Shown: positions 43,625 through 52,094, counted from the first letter of the stretch. The stretch is DNA of 64,000 nucleotides from Bacteroides pyogenes_A (GCF_048595595.1 NZ_CP184347.1); one strand, 5' to 3'. The notes: generated from the letters alone by a model not told the origin. Program-made: numbers and translations.

Positions 43625-45529
43625 CTAAGATTCAGGGAGCAGTGCCTCCATCCCGAATATCTGCTCCACATAGTCGATGAATGCTTTGTTTACTTTTTTC
43701 ACGCCACCGGGGGTGGGATAATCGCCGCTGAAATACCAGTCGCCCGTATGTTCGGGACAGGCTTCACTCAACCCTTTCAGAGGCTGGAAAACTATTTCCA
43801 CTTGGGCTTTTGTTCCATCTGGGACAAGTAGTTGCGCCATCTTGGCGGCAATCTCTTCGTCGGTGAACGGGGCGTAAATTTCTTTCACATGATTGACCAT
43901 CTGTTCTTTAGGAAGTGACGCCTGCTCTCTCGACCGGCGGTAGGCTCCGGCAATGAGGGACGTCATCCCTCGCTCTTTGAGCAGCTCGATAGCAGCTCTG
44001 AAAGCAATGAATTCGCTCATTTTCGCCATATCGATGCCGTAATAATCGGGGTAGCGTACTTGAGGGGAAGAGGATACGATGACGATCTTCTTCGGGCCAA
44101 GACGGTCGAGGATGCCGATGATACTTTGCTTGAGGGTGGTGCCGCGCACGATGCTGTCGTCGATAATCACCAGATTGTCGACGTCGGGTACGAGGCTTCC
44201 GTAGGTGATGTCGTAAACGTGTGCCGCCAGATCATTCCGGCTGTTGCCCTCGGCGATGAAAGTGCGAAGTTTTATATCTTTGATAGCAACTTTCTCGCTG
44301 CGGATGCGGTGGGAAAGGATGCGCTCCAGTTCTTCGGAATGGAGCTGGGAGCCTAAACCGACGATTTGCCGGACTTTCTCTTGGTTCAGGTATTCGTCGA
44401 GCCCTTGCAACATACCGTAGTATGCCACTTCGGCGGTGTTGGGAATGAAGGAAAAGACGGTATGGTCGATGTCATGGCCGATGGCCTCGAGAATGTTGGG
44501 AACAAGTTTTTTGCCCAGAAGTTTCCGCTCTTTGTAGATATCGACATCGCTGCCGCGAGAGAAATAGATGCGTTCGAACGAACAGGCGCGTTTTTCACGA
44601 GGTTTGTTGATGCGGGTGATGCGAGGCTGTCCGTCTTTGCTGATGAGCAGCGCCTGCCCGGGAAGGAGTTCCTGTATACGATCGGAAGAAACGTTCAAGG
44701 CAGTCTGGATAACAGGGCGTTCGGAAGCAAGCACAGCTATCTCGTCGTCTTGATACCAGAAAGCGGGACGAATGCCCCAAGGATCGCGGATAGCGAAAGA
44801 TTCGCCACTTCCGGTAATGCCGCAAATAACATATCCACCGTCCCACTCTCTGGTGGAGGTACGGAGCACGTTGGCAAGGTCGATATGCTCTTCGATGTAG
44901 TGTGTGATGTCCATGCCGGTAAGGCCTTCGGCTTCGGCAAGGTTGAACACGCGCTCCACTTCGCGGTCGAGCCGGTGCCCTACCTGTTCGAGCATGATGT
45001 AGGTATCGGCATACTGGCGGGGATGCTGACCGATAGCAGTGATGCGAGCAAAAATTTCATCGAGGTTGGTCAGGTTGAAATTGCCGCAAAGGGCGAGATT
45101 TTTGGCACGCCAGTTGTTGCGGCGCAGGAATGGGTGTACGTAGGCAATGCCGGACTTTCCGGTAGTGGAGTATCGCAGATGTCCCATATAGGCTTCACCG
45201 GCAAAAGGCAGGGTGCGCTTGGCGAACTCGGGGTCGTGGAGTTGTTCGGGTGTGAGGTCTTTGAAATTGGCCTGAACGTTTTGGAAAATTTCGGTAATGG
45301 CTCCGGAACCTAACGCACGCTCACGGAACATGTATTCTTCGCCGGGGTCGGACTGCATCTTGACACAGGCCAGCCCTGCGCCTTCCTGCCCCCGGTTGTG
45401 CTGTTTCTCCATCAGCAGATAGAGCTTATTGAGACCATACATCCATGTTCCGTACTTTTCCTCGTAATACTCCAACGGCTTGAGCAAGCGTATCATCGCA
45501 ACGCCGCATTCGTGTTTCAGTTGTTCCAT
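43625..45529 (-). CDS. Amidophosphoribosyltransferase (long PurF-like form)
   Basis: This 634-residue enzyme joins an N-terminal class II glutamine amidotransferase domain, whose nucleophile would be C8 after removal of a short leader (EQLKHECGV), to a phosphoribosyltransferase domain with the PRPP site VIIDDSIVRGTT. It would make phosphoribosylamine in purine synthesis. Bacteroides often carry this longer form besides a standard PurF of about 470 residues. Its special role is unclear. The conserved GHLRYSTTG and CGNFNLTN motifs are present. It has its own promoter and is upstream of, but probably not cotranscribed with, upxY. Confidence 0.88.
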   Translation of the reverse strand: MEQLKHECGVAMIRLLKPLEYYEEKYGTWMYGLNKLYLLMEKQHNRGQEGAGLACVKMQSDPGEEYMFRERALGSGAITEIFQNVQANFKDLTPEQLHDPEFAKRTLPFAGEAYMGHLRYSTTGKSGIAYVHPFLRRNNWRAKNLALCGNFNLTNLDEIFARITAIGQHPRQYADTYIMLEQVGHRLDREVERVFNLAEAEGLTGMDITHYIEEHIDLANVLRTSTREWDGGYVICGITGSGESFAIRDPWGIRPAFWYQDDEIAVLASERPVIQTALNVSSDRIQELLPGQALLISKDGQPRITRINKPREKRACSFERIYFSRGSDVDIYKERKLLGKKLVPNILEAIGHDIDHTVFSFIPNTAEVAYYGMLQGLDEYLNQEKVRQIVGLGSQLHSEELERILSHRIRSEKVAIKDIKLRTFIAEGNSRNDLAAHVYDITYGSLVPDVDNLVIIDDSIVRGTTLKQSIIGILDRLGPKKIVIVSSSPQVRYPDYYGIDMAKMSEFIAFRAAIELLKERGMTSLIAGAYRRSREQASLPKEQMVNHVKEIYAPFTDEEIAAKMAQLLVPDGTKAQVEIVFQPLKGLSEACPEHTGDWYFSGDYPTPGGVKKVNKAFIDYVEQIFGMEALLPES

Positions 45530-45584
45530 TAAATTTTCAGAATTAAAAATTCATGCACTATCGGTTTCTTTTTTGAAAGAAAAC

Positions 45585-45615
45585 GCAAAGATAAGCATTC
45601 CGAAGCATATAAAAA
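45585..45615 (-). promoter_or_regulatory. Promoter of the PurF-like gene
   Basis: TATCTTTG (45585-45592, minus strand) fits the -7 consensus, with TTTT at 45612-45615 at the -33 position. The leader would be about 50 nt. Confidence 0.6.
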
Positions 45616-45649
45616 GGATAAGGGCTGATGAATATTGTTTAATTTTTCA

Positions 45650-45657
45650 TATATTTG
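45650..45657 (+). promoter_or_regulatory. -7 element of the glycerophosphodiesterase gene
   Basis: TATATTTG matches the consensus and gives a leader of about 33 nt. A TTGTTT stretch at 45635-45640 is a poor -33 candidate. Confidence 0.55.
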
Positions 45658-45696
45658 AGGCAAAACATTTATTTATAACCAATAAAGAAAAGAGCG

Positions 45697-46473
45697 ATGA
45701 AACTGAAAAAAATGGCGGTAATTTTTGCATTGATGGGAATGACCGGATACTTGCAGGCACAACATACACAGGTGGTTGCACATCGAGGATTCTGGAAGGT
45801 GGAAGGTTCGGCACAAAATAGTATCGCCGCACTCCGGGAGGCTGAATCGGCAGGTTGCTACGGCTCGGAATTCGATGTGTGGCTGACAAAGGACAATAAG
45901 CCGGTGGTAAACCATGATCCGGTGTATAAGATGAAAAGCATGGAGGGCTCGAAAGCGGAAGAGTTGACTAAGCTAAGACTGGAAAACGGAGAAAAGCTGC
46001 CTTTACTGGAAGAGTATTTCGACGCTGCCCGGGAGGGGAGCATACGCTTGATACTGGAACTGAAAAAACAAAGCAGCAACGCCCGTGAGACAAGAGCTGT
46101 ACGCGAGATTGTGGCGCTGGCGAAAAGGATGGGGCTCGAAAGACGGATGGAGTACATTTCCTTTTCGCTGCATGCCGTGAAAGAGTTCATCCGCCTCGCG
46201 CCGGAGGGAACCCCGGTATACTATCTGAACGGGGATCTTTCTCCCGCAGAACTGAAGGCGATCGGTTGCAGCGGCCCCGACTATCATCTGGAGGTGTTTA
46301 AAAAACATCCGGAATGGATCAGGGAAAGCCACGAACTCGGAATGAAGGTAAATGCATGGACCGTAGACAAGCCGGAGGATATGAGGTGGCTGATCGAACG
46401 GAAGACGGACTTCATCACGACGAACGAACCGGTGAAGCTCCAAGAGATATTGAAAGAGTACGTCAGTCGATGA
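45697..46473 (+). CDS. Secreted glycerophosphodiester phosphodiesterase
   Basis: This 258-residue protein has a signal peptide (about 1-21, ending LQA) and a single GDPD TIM barrel: VVAHRGFWKVEGSAQNSIAAL with the catalytic His, GSEFDVWLTKD with metal-binding acids, and VVNHDPVYK with the second catalytic His. The end has the family VNAWTVDKPEDMRWL and DFITTNEP. It would hydrolyse deacylated phospholipids to glycerol-3-phosphate and an alcohol in the periplasm. Its end overlaps the convergent HdeD-like gene by 11 bp. Confidence 0.93.
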   Translation: MKLKKMAVIFALMGMTGYLQAQHTQVVAHRGFWKVEGSAQNSIAALREAESAGCYGSEFDVWLTKDNKPVVNHDPVYKMKSMEGSKAEELTKLRLENGEKLPLLEEYFDAAREGSIRLILELKKQSSNARETRAVREIVALAKRMGLERRMEYISFSLHAVKEFIRLAPEGTPVYYLNGDLSPAELKAIGCSGPDYHLEVFKKHPEWIRESHELGMKVNAWTVDKPEDMRWLIERKTDFITTNEPVKLQEILKEYVSR

Positions 46474-47044
46474 TCCCGGCGTCGTCTTCGACTTCTTCCG
46501 GATGAAGAAAAAGAGGCGACTCGGGGCGAAAACGCATGAACTTGAACCAGTTGACCAACTCGGAAACCGCATATACCAAACTACATATACCGATAATAAG
46601 GAAGGCGGTGTTGCGTGCCTCGGTGGGGTTGAACAGGGTTACGAAACCGGCAATCAGGATGAGCACGGGAATCAGATAAAATGCCGCAGGCACTCTGATC
46701 CACTCACGTGCCCGGGCAAGAGAGGTAATTTGCTGCACACCTCCCATGATAAGGATAAAGCCAAGCAAAAACATAAGGACATCGGCAAAAAAGTCGGGCA
46801 TAATGATCAGCCAAAGACCGAGCAAAAGGCTTCCTACTCCTTCGATAGGAAAACGGAGGGCCTTTTTATTTTCACCCCTTTTACGGCCGAAATAAGCGAA
46901 AAGAGTGATAATGCCGGGAATAAGGAAAGCGACTCCCAATGTTATGACAATATAAGCGGCGGCGGCATCGGGCCAAATGACCAGAACCAACCCTATCACG
47001 AGGGCGAACAAGATGCGAATGAGAGAATAATTAGTTGTTTTCAT
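46463..47044 (-). CDS. HdeD/DUF308 family membrane protein
   Basis: This 193-residue inner-membrane protein has six hydrophobic helices in the DUF308 pattern (ALVIGLVLVIWPDAAAAYIV near the start, GVGSLLLGLWLIIMPDFFAD, ILIAGFVTLFNPTEA). HdeD in Escherichia coli is linked to acid resistance at high cell density; the mechanism is not known. The protein ends in a charged tail (HPEEVEDDAGIID). It stands alone, and only a one-mismatch -7 element (TATCTTCG, 47081-47088, minus strand) is seen upstream. Confidence 0.88.
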   Translation of the reverse strand: MKTTNYSLIRILFALVIGLVLVIWPDAAAAYIVITLGVAFLIPGIITLFAYFGRKRGENKKALRFPIEGVGSLLLGLWLIIMPDFFADVLMFLLGFILIMGGVQQITSLARAREWIRVPAAFYLIPVLILIAGFVTLFNPTEARNTAFLIIGICSLVYAVSELVNWFKFMRFRPESPLFLHPEEVEDDAGIID

Positions 47045-47165
47045 ATATCTTTAATTTAATCAATTTATCCACTTATTGTTGCGAAGATAGGACTTTTTAT
47101 GCAGAACCGCAATGCCAAGAGCATTTTTCGGGAATACGGGAATGATAAAAAAATAAAAAAAATCG

Positions 47166-47196
47166 TTTGAAAGCTCGAACAAAGTCTTTACATTTG
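47166..47196 (+). promoter_or_regulatory. Consensus promoter of the asparaginase gene
   Basis: TTTG (47166-47169), a 19-bp spacer and TACATTTG (47189-47196) match the Bacteroides consensus fully. RNA would start near 47203, giving a leader of about 100 nt. Confidence 0.8.
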
Positions 47197-47305
47197 CGTT
47201 TCGTTACCATATATGGAAGCTCTGCTCCGGAAATAATCATATGTTTTTCACCTTACAGTTTATTGCACATCGTGAAAGAATCCGGAGATATTGTAACTTT
47301 CTCAA

Positions 47306-48358
47306 ATGACAAAAACCATGAAAGATGTGACATCTTCTGTATTACTGATTTACACGGGCGGGACCATCGGAATGATAGCCAACCCGGAAACCGGCGCTCT
47401 GGAGAATTTCAATTTCGACCATCTGCTGAAACACGTTCCCGAGTTGAAGAGGCTTAACTACCGGATTTCGCCTTATCCTTTCGACCCTCCCATCGACTCG
47501 TCGGACATGGAGCCTTCTCATTGGGCAAGGATGGTAAGAATTATCGCCGAAAATTATGAGATGTACGACGGATTTGTGATTCTGCACGGAACGGATACGA
47601 TGGCGTACACGGCATCGGCGCTGAGCTTTATGCTCGAGAATCTGAGCAAGCCGGTAATTCTGACCGGATCGCAACTGCCCATCGGCACGCTGAGGACCGA
47701 CGGAAAGGAAAATCTGATCACTGCCATCGAAATAGCTGCTGCCAAAAACTGTGATGGAACAGCCACAGTGCCCGAAGTATGTATCTTCTTCGAGAATCAT
47801 TTGATGAGAGGAAACCGTACTACAAAGATTAACGCGGAAAATTTCAACGCGTTCCGTTCGTTCAACTACCCGGTACTTGCCAAAGCGGGCATACACATTA
47901 AGTATGAACCGGGGCTGATACGGAAGGCGGACCGGACAAAGCCGCTCAAACCGCACTTCCTTTTCAACACGAACGTAGTGATTCTGACGCTTTTCCCGGG
48001 CATTCAGGAACGTATTGTGACTTCATTGCTACACGTACCGGGGTTGAAGGCGGTGGTTCTGAAGACTTTCGGATCGGGAAACGCTCCGCAAAAAGAATGG
48101 TTTATCAAGCAACTGAAAGAGGCTACGGAACGAGGTATTGTGATTGTGAACATCACTCAGTGCACCTCGGGAGGAGTGGAAATGGAACGATATGAAACAG
48201 GAATGCACCTGCTGGAAGCGGGCGTGATAAGCGGATACGACAGTACCCCGGAATGTGCAGTGACAAAACTGATGTTTCTGTTAGGACACGGACTGACCGA
48301 CAGCGAGATACGGCAAAAAATGAACTCCTCATTGGCAGGAGAGATTACCAAACGATAA
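47306..48358 (+). CDS. ansA: Type I L-asparaginase
   Basis: This enzyme hydrolyses asparagine to aspartate and ammonia. The 350 residues have the two catalytic Thr motifs: LIYTGGTIGM (about 14-23) and VILHGTDTMAYTASALSFML (about 90-109). There is no signal peptide, so it is the cytoplasmic type I form, with the additional family motifs LTGSQLPIGTLRTDG and NITQCTSGGVEM (the allosteric-site Cys region). A response-regulator gene starts 37 bp downstream and may share its transcript. Confidence 0.95.
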   Translation: MTKTMKDVTSSVLLIYTGGTIGMIANPETGALENFNFDHLLKHVPELKRLNYRISPYPFDPPIDSSDMEPSHWARMVRIIAENYEMYDGFVILHGTDTMAYTASALSFMLENLSKPVILTGSQLPIGTLRTDGKENLITAIEIAAAKNCDGTATVPEVCIFFENHLMRGNRTTKINAENFNAFRSFNYPVLAKAGIHIKYEPGLIRKADRTKPLKPHFLFNTNVVILTLFPGIQERIVTSLLHVPGLKAVVLKTFGSGNAPQKEWFIKQLKEATERGIVIVNITQCTSGGVEMERYETGMHLLEAGVISGYDSTPECAVTKLMFLLGHGLTDSEIRQKMNSSLAGEITKR

Positions 48359-48395
48359 GGATGGATGAAAAACCAAGCGTTGAAAACGAACGAAT

Positions 48396-48761
48396 ATGAA
48401 AAAGAAAATATTGCTTATTGACGATAAACCTGCCATTGGGAAGGTTGTAAGCGTGTATCTGGAAGATAAATATGATTTGATATATCTGGAAAATCCGCTT
48501 ACGGCGATAGAGTGGCTGAAGCAGGGAAATCGTCCAGATCTGATTATTTTGGATCTTTATATGCCACATATGCCGGGAAAGGCTTTTCTGAAATACCTCA
48601 AAGAAAGCGAGCCGTTAGCATCCGTTCCGGTCGTTGTCTTATCAAGCGAGGAGGACGCGACCGAAAGGATCAGACTATTAGAAGAGGGAATAGCGGATTA
48701 TATATTGAAACCGTTCGATCCGCTGGAATTGAAGACACGCATCAAGAAAGTAATAGAATGA
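48396..48761 (+). CDS. Stand-alone response regulator receiver protein
   Basis: This 121-residue CheY-like receiver has no output domain. All key residues are present: the acidic pair D9-D10, the phospho-acceptor D53 (LIILDLYMP), S83/S84 in place of Thr, and K105 (YILKPF). Single-domain receivers work by docking to partners such as kinases or phosphorelay proteins. No kinase gene is adjacent. It may be cotranscribed with ansA. Similar small receivers occur near exopolysaccharide genes in Bacteroidetes, so a link with the GT2 or capsule locus is possible but unproven. Confidence 0.9.
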   Translation: MKKKILLIDDKPAIGKVVSVYLEDKYDLIYLENPLTAIEWLKQGNRPDLIILDLYMPHMPGKAFLKYLKESEPLASVPVVVLSSEEDATERIRLLEEGIADYILKPFDPLELKTRIKKVIE

Positions 48762-48843
48762 ATGACCGATTATAACTATTAATAGTGAGATTACCGCTGC
48801 AATATACCCTATTAGAGGTATTGCGGGGAGAAATGAAACTCTC

Positions 48844-48851
48844 TATCTTTG
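48844..48851 (+). promoter_or_regulatory. -7 element of a candidate small RNA
   Basis: TATCTTTG matches the consensus, with ATTG at 48820-48823, three of four bases of the -33 element, 20 bp upstream. Confidence 0.6.
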
Positions 48852-48857
48852 CAGTAT

Positions 48858-48956
48858 CAGAATTGAATTAATTAGTCATAATTTTATTACGTAGCCACAT
48901 TTAAGTAAGAATGTAACAAAATCCCGCCGAAGTGATTTCGCCGGGATTTTGTTTTT
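48858..48956 (+). ncRNA. Candidate intergenic small RNA of about 100 nt
   Basis: A good promoter (48844-48851) is followed within about 60 nt by a strong intrinsic terminator (48916-48956), with no ORF of note between. That is the layout of a small regulatory RNA in Bacteroides. The body before the hairpin is AT-rich and could be single-stranded for base pairing. No match to a named RNA can be claimed from sequence reading. Confidence 0.5.
48916..48956 (+). terminator. Strong intrinsic terminator
   Basis: ACAAAATCCCG and CCGAA pair with TTCG and CGGGATTTTGT, with a C-C mismatch in the stem and a 5-nt loop, followed by TTTTT. Confidence 0.88.
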
Positions 48957-48968
48957 ATACAGACAACG

Positions 48969-48990
48969 GAGAGAGAGAGAGAGAGAGAGA
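48969..48990. repeat. (GA)11 microsatellite
   Basis: This is a perfect run of eleven GA units directly after the terminator. No convincing gene crosses it: the frames on either strand begin inside the terminator or are low-complexity. The rest of 48991-49192 shows nothing I can name. Confidence 0.9.
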
Positions 48991-49192
48991 AAGCCAGCCA
49001 GACAATCGTTCCTCTTGTACAGCCCCGCAAAGAAAAGAGATGGCGATCAGAACGAAAAGCATGCGTGGAGTACTCTTTCGGACACAGTGCTTTGACAATC
49101 TTAAGAAGAAGAGCAGGATATCGAATACACTCGGAGTAGAGAAATAAAAAAAACGAGTCGACTCCATTTATGGAACCACCCGCCGCAGCATC

Positions 49193-49219
49193 AGAAAAGC
49201 CTTTTAGGCTTTTCTTTTT
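49193..49219 (+). terminator. Intrinsic terminator
   Basis: AGAAAAGCC pairs with GGCTTTTCT around TTTTA, followed by a T-run. No gene is recognised directly upstream, so the transcript it ends is unknown. Confidence 0.75.
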
Positions 49220-49220
49220 G

Positions 49221-49366
49221 TTACCTCTTTTTTCCTGAAAACATTTTCTCTTTTTACCTTAAAAACTTGCTACCTATTGTAATCCTTTTACCTTTATAAA
49301 AAACTTTCCCTATTTGAAATTACAATAATATAAAAGTCTAATACCTAAACAATTTTGTTTTTACCT
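49221..49366. repeat. Six scattered TACCT motifs in AT-rich DNA
   Basis: TACCT occurs on the plus strand at 49222, 49255, 49271, 49289, 49342 and 49362, mostly as TTACCT. The stretch lies downstream of the LuxR-type gene and contains no ORF. It may be a binding-site array or chance. Confidence 0.4.
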
Positions 49367-49461
49367 TTTAAAACTAACAGCAATTTCCCAATTGCCTTGC
49401 AAAGGTACGAAAAGATTTCGTGTACGCAAACGTTTTTAGATTCTATAACGTTATTTTTCAA

Positions 49462-50073
49462 CTATAAATCTTTCACCTCATCCAGAGCAACGAGTTTATT
49501 CACAATGGCATAGATGGTCAATCCGGCGGCGCTATGTATCTGGAGTTTCTTGCTGATATTCCGGCGATGAGTAATAACGGTATGAATGGATAGAAAGAGT
49601 TTTTCGGCAATCTCTTTATTAGTCATTCCTTTAACTACACATATCACGATTTCCCGTTCGCGCTGACTGAGAGATTCGGTATTCTCGGTCTCCGCTTCTT
49701 CGCGGGGAGCATCCTGCAATCCTTGTATCTTTTCAGAAAGGGTATCCAGACCATCGAAAATAGAAACCGTTTCATCGTATTTGCTCAGTACCGATGCGTC
49801 GACCAGCGAAGTCACCAATGCGACAAGACGTATGTTCCTGCCTGCCGTTTCTTCGCGGAAACGGGCCACATCGAAATAATCGCCGAAATTGGAATTGACA
49901 ATGAGCACATCGGGACATTGCGTACGCAAATAGTCGTTCAAGGCTTCTACGGAAAGCAATTCGACAGGCTGGACCTTCAGATTGGGAAGGCGCTTCAGAG
50001 TAGCAGTCAGGCCGCTACGGATAATAACGGAGTTTTCGGCAATAGCCACCCGGATGATATCGTTAGTTTTCAT
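49462..50073 (-). CDS. LuxR-family regulator with a degenerate receiver domain
   Basis: The 203-residue protein has a receiver-like N-terminal domain (about 5-120) and a LuxR/GerE helix-turn-helix (about 134-195, SLSQREREIVICVVKGMTNKEIAEKLFLS). The receiver has AEN (12-14) where an acidic pair is usual, and the phospho-acceptor position is N60 (DVLIVNSNF) in place of Asp. It therefore probably does not work by ordinary phosphorylation. It overlaps the hemerythrin-domain gene by 11 bp and is cotranscribed with it, suggesting that the two act in one stress response. Confidence 0.9.
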   Translation of the reverse strand: MKTNDIIRVAIAENSVIIRSGLTATLKRLPNLKVQPVELLSVEALNDYLRTQCPDVLIVNSNFGDYFDVARFREETAGRNIRLVALVTSLVDASVLSKYDETVSIFDGLDTLSEKIQGLQDAPREEAETENTESLSQREREIVICVVKGMTNKEIAEKLFLSIHTVITHRRNISKKLQIHSAAGLTIYAIVNKLVALDEVKDL

Positions 50074-50767
50074 TCTCTCTCATCCTCCTTTCGAGTTTCA
50101 GAATAGCCGGAACAAATATGTAATCCTCCACCTTGCAATGGGATTCGAGCCCTTCTTCGCAGGCGTATATATCGAACAGCACGGCATTCAGTAAATTCTC
50201 GTTCGCTTTGGCAGGACAATACTTGATGATGATGTTTTTCAGTTCCGTAAGTTTCTCCCCTACCTGATCATGATGTTTGGAAAAAGTGCTGATTTGATAT
50301 TGTTTGGATACATTCCCCTCAAGCAGCGCACTGACATATTTAAAAACGGTTCGTTCTTCATATTCCATGTGCTTGCGCACTTCCTGAGTGTATTCGTCGA
50401 AAAACTTCAGAATGAGGAAAGAAATGTCGTTCTGAGAGCAGTCGATAGCCTCAATCAGTTTCCTGCGAATGGAAGGAAGAGAGAAGTCGAGGAAATAGCT
50501 GTGCGCCTGACGCAGATAATGAACTAAAGAAGGGATAGAAACTTCGTCGCTGCTTCCGTCCAGACGGGAAAATCCTTCGGCCATGAAATTGATGACGACC
50601 AAAAAAGTTTTGCAGTCTACCCCGTTCGATTCGCAGACTTCTTTCACGGTCTTGTCTCCAAACCCCAGCGAAAGGCCGAAACGACTCATCACTTGCAATA
50701 AAGAATAGTTATCGCTGATCAGATCGACCATCTTATCGGTAGCTTTATATTTCTGCAGATTATCCAT
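50063..50767 (-). CDS. Hemerythrin-domain protein, RIC/YtfE-like
   Basis: The 234-residue cytoplasmic protein has an N-terminal ScdA_N-like helical region (about 15-70, DNYSLLQVMSRFGLSLGFGDKTVKEVCESNGVD) and a hemerythrin fold. Its di-iron ligands are visible as HYLRQAHSYF, KHMEYEERTVF, SKHHDQVG and LESHCKVEDYIFVP. RIC/YtfE proteins repair iron-sulfur clusters after oxidative or nitrosative damage. In a strict anaerobe this fits oxygen or NO defence. The following LuxR-type gene overlaps its end by 11 bp. Confidence 0.9.
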   Translation of the reverse strand: MDNLQKYKATDKMVDLISDNYSLLQVMSRFGLSLGFGDKTVKEVCESNGVDCKTFLVVINFMAEGFSRLDGSSDEVSIPSLVHYLRQAHSYFLDFSLPSIRRKLIEAIDCSQNDISFLILKFFDEYTQEVRKHMEYEERTVFKYVSALLEGNVSKQYQISTFSKHHDQVGEKLTELKNIIIKYCPAKANENLLNAVLFDIYACEEGLESHCKVEDYIFVPAILKLERRMRENEN

Positions 50768-50918
50768 CTATATCTAATTTTAATTATATTATGACTTGCA
50801 AAGAAACGAAAAAAAATGCAGCCATACAACCACCAAATATAGGTATTTTCTTTTTCACACCATCATACATCCCTATTTATTGTGATTACGAGGCTGTTAT
50901 TCCACTACAAATGGGGAT

Positions 50919-50948
50919 TTTCCTTTTACAGGAAAGGGCATATCTTTG
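50919..50948 (+). promoter_or_regulatory. Promoter and dyad upstream of flavodoxin
   Basis: TATCTTTG (50941-50948) fits the -7 consensus. TTTCCT-TTTAC-AGGAAA (50919-50935) is a dyad in the spacer and -33 zone, a candidate operator. The leader is about 22 nt. Confidence 0.6.
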
Positions 50949-50976
50949 CAATATCATATTTTAAAAAACAAATAAA

Positions 50977-51483
50977 ATGAATAAAATCGGAGTATTTTAC
51001 GGTTCCACCACAGGAACCACCGAAGACTTGGCCCGCAGAGTGGCGGAAGCCTTGGATGTAGACACAAAAAACGTGTATGACGTATCGAAGCTCACGGAAG
51101 CGTTGGTACAGGAGTTCGATGTGCTGGTATTGGGTTCGTCGACATGGGGAGCAGGTGAATTGCAGGATGATTGGTACGACGGAGTGAAGATTCTAAAATC
51201 ATGCGACCTGTCTCATAAGTGTGTGGCTCTGTTCGGCTGCGGGGATTCGGACTCGTACAGCGATACATTCTGCGACGCGATAGGAATCTTGTACGAGGAG
51301 CTGAAAGACACCCGCTGCAAGTTCTGCGGAGCCACTTCTACAGACGGCTACACGTTCGACTCTTCAATAGCGGTGGTAGACGGCAAATTCATCGGACTTC
51401 CGCTGGATGAAGTGAACGAAGAGAGTCAGACAGAAGATCGTATTGCCCGGTGGGCCGAACAACTCAAACAAGAAATAAGCTAA
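50977..51483 (+). CDS. fldA: Flavodoxin
   Basis: This is a long-chain flavodoxin of 168 residues that carries electrons on FMN in place of ferredoxin, often when iron is scarce. The FMN phosphate loop is GVFYGSTTGTTEDLA (residues 4-18). The isoalloxazine loops are LGSSTWGAGELQDDW, with a stacking Trp, and GCGDSDSYSDTFCDA, with a Tyr. It has its own promoter and a dyad upstream that could serve iron or redox control. A DUF2023 gene follows after 36 bp, a pairing common in Bacteroidetes. Confidence 0.96.
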   Translation: MNKIGVFYGSTTGTTEDLARRVAEALDVDTKNVYDVSKLTEALVQEFDVLVLGSSTWGAGELQDDWYDGVKILKSCDLSHKCVALFGCGDSDSYSDTFCDAIGILYEELKDTRCKFCGATSTDGYTFDSSIAVVDGKFIGLPLDEVNEESQTEDRIARWAEQLKQEIS

Positions 51484-51519
51484 ATCTGATTTTTTACCAT
51501 ACAATCTGTTTTAGAAAAT

Positions 51520-51882
51520 ATGACTACCCGAAAGATTGTCCCCGGCGAGATCCGGATATTCCTCAACCATATTTATGAGTTTAAAAAGGGAGTACGGAGC
51601 ATGGTGCTTTATACGATGAACAGAAAGCACGAATCTTTTGCCATACAACGGTTGGAAAGCCAGCAAATCAGCTACATGATTCAGGAAGTGGGAGCCAACA
51701 AAATCAATTTGTTTTTCGGAAAGCCGGAGTGCATGGAGGCTATACGCCACATCATTATCCGCCCTTTAAACGAATTGAGCGCGGAAGAAGATTTTATATT
51801 GGGGGCAATGTTGGGGTACGACATATGTCAGCAGTGCAAACGCTATTGCCACAAGAAAGAGGGGGTGAAGATGGTTGTTTGA
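51520..51882 (+). CDS. DUF2023 family protein
   Basis: This 120-residue protein begins MTTRKIVPGEIRIFLNHIYE and fits DUF2023, a family encoded next to flavodoxin. It has a compact alpha/beta core (LYTMNRKHESFAIQRLES) and three Cys near the end (DICQQCKRYCHKKE) that could bind metal. Its function is not known; a role with flavodoxin is suggested only by constant neighbourhood. The ORF is intact although an IS110 element lies shortly downstream. Confidence 0.9.
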   Translation: MTTRKIVPGEIRIFLNHIYEFKKGVRSMVLYTMNRKHESFAIQRLESQQISYMIQEVGANKINLFFGKPECMEAIRHIIIRPLNELSAEEDFILGAMLGYDICQQCKRYCHKKEGVKMVV

Positions 51883-51972
51883 AGGATATCTTTACCTGTT
51901 GAGGTTGATTTGTTGGTTGTTTTTTTGAAAGAGGGTGAATTCTAAGTCCTCTCCAAACAATATCTATAAAAT

Positions 51973-52012
51973 CTTACCCATGTTTACGAATATTAACGTA
52001 TCCTTGGGTAAG
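51973..52012. repeat. Inverted repeat near the IS110 element
   Basis: CTTACCCA (51973-51980) and TGGGTAAG (52005-52012) form a stem around 24 nt. It is either an end structure of the insertion element or a terminator for fldA-DUF2023. The rest of the 51883-52094 gap shows no gene. Confidence 0.5.
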
Positions 52013-52094
52013 TTCTTATATAGACATAACTACTCTTCAGAAGTGTATAGCTACTTCCTAAACCTAAGAATTTTTCGAAGTTAAGCCCCTTTTA

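Noticed and set aside
48932..49167. Open frames of about 70 codons on both strands around the GA tract
   Set aside because: The plus frame begins inside a terminator stem and the minus frame is low-complexity (Leu/Ser run from the GA tract); neither has a promoter.
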